DNA of 64,000 nt from Certhia americana (taxonomy: Eukaryota; Chordata; Aves; Passeriformes; Certhiidae), in the NCBI GenBank assembly GCA_018697195.1, contig CM031858.1, positions 75,513,001 to 75,577,000 of the forward strand. The letters run 5' to 3'. How positions within the stretch are numbered: position 1 is the first letter of the stretch; each line of letters opens with the position of its first letter. The notes below the pieces were generated by a model. It worked only from the letters and a program-made list of their open reading frames with translations. It was not told the origin of the DNA and did not search any database. Positions 63,496 to 64,000 of the stretch are shown in pieces. Made by a program: the position numbers and the translations under genes.

Positions 63496-64000
63496 GTTGT
63501 GACAACATAGCACAGTTTTCTATTCCTTTTGCTGAGACCTCTGCCTTAGCTGCTTTCATTAATCATGCTCCTGATGTGAGAGATGTTCCTGCTGTTTTAA
63601 GCTGAGAAACCTAACTTTTCAAGATGATGGGAGACAAGCCTGTTGTGAAGTGGGTGAAACCATCAGGAAGTGGTACCCCCAGGCTAACTACAGTAGAAGA
63701 AACAAATTATAAATATGCAATGACCCATCACTCACTGTATGTTAGTAGTGAAGCCATCTGGGTCATCTTCTACAGACATCTTTCTGTTCAGAAGCTGCTG
63801 ATCAGGGAGACAAAACCCACTGGTGGGAGAGGGCAGTAGTCTGCACATGACATGACAGTTATTTAGGAAATATAAAGTGCACACATGTGGATGTCTCCTT
63901 TAAGATGCCTTGTTCTTGCAACAGAGCATAAGCTCACTTTCTTAGAGTTAATGCTTTAATAAAGAGGTTGCCATCAGCAGCATTTTAATATTTGTGCTCT

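Larger units (their letters stand above)
55142..64000. other. unique DNA, no gene seen
   Basis: No exon, RNA gene or mobile element is recognised. Homopolymers: T19 at 55356-55374, T15 at 55917-55931, T26 at 62194-62219. A GAAA microsatellite and several hairpins are listed separately. Parts 57100-57260 and 63180-63500 may be conserved regulatory DNA. Open frames are under 90 codons; the last one (63624-63839, 71 codons) matches nothing known. Confidence 0.55.

Noticed and set aside
63624..63839. 71-codon frame near the right edge as a small protein
   Set aside because: Fairly complex sequence, but no known family and no flanking evidence. It could be part of an exon cut by the window edge, yet nothing supports that.
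1..64000. tRNA, rRNA, CRISPR array, operon or phage genes
   Set aside because: No tRNA-like B box with a cloverleaf, no rRNA blocks, no regular spacer arrays and no compact coding. The whole window behaves as vertebrate noncoding DNA.

Overview
The window reads as vertebrate nuclear DNA, most likely from a bird and perhaps a songbird. It is AT-rich, has no compact or operon-like coding layout, and carries six recognisable remnants of CR1, the dominant avian LINE. It also holds two copies of one avian endogenous-retrovirus LTR family and a 100-N scaffold gap. I find no protein-coding gene, no rRNA or tRNA gene and no CRISPR array. The longest open frames are about 120-160 codons; the larger ones fall in transposable elements or look like chance. 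The best reading is a gene desert or the inside of a very large intron on a macrochromosome.

Layout. 1-3082: AT-rich unique DNA with two overlapping palindromes (1615-1647) and a GAAA-loop hairpin (1832-1863). 3083-3375: CR1 endonuclease-region fragment, minus strand. 3376-21365: unique DNA with a degenerate minisatellite (about 6040-6167), a C15 run, a TA microsatellite, a strong 15-bp hairpin (12233-12269) and an alternating purine-pyrimidine tract (18401-18436). 21366-21491: T26 run into the N gap. 22786-23369: solo LTR, minus strand. 25191-25775 and 32358-32667: CR1 3' ends, minus strand. 38862-39586: CR1 3' end, plus strand. 41283-42800: a composite, internally deleted CR1 on the plus strand with a G19 run at the deletion joint. 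47563-47772: short CR1 3' end, minus strand. 54042-55141: second copy of the LTR family, plus strand, split by a different LTR (54535-55043). 55142-64000: unique DNA with a few hairpins and microsatellites.

The mobile elements give a small relative history. The outer LTR family was already present when the second LTR inserted into one copy. The other copy in this window keeps the matching uninterrupted site and so shows the pre-insertion state. All CR1 copies are truncated and full of stops. Several unique stretches look like conserved regulatory DNA by eye (octamer and homeodomain-like motifs, low repeat content), but this cannot be tested without alignments. I see no evidence of a new multi-gene system. 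The most informative objects are the nested LTR, the repeat-in-hairpin inside it, and the odd CR1 deletion joint.
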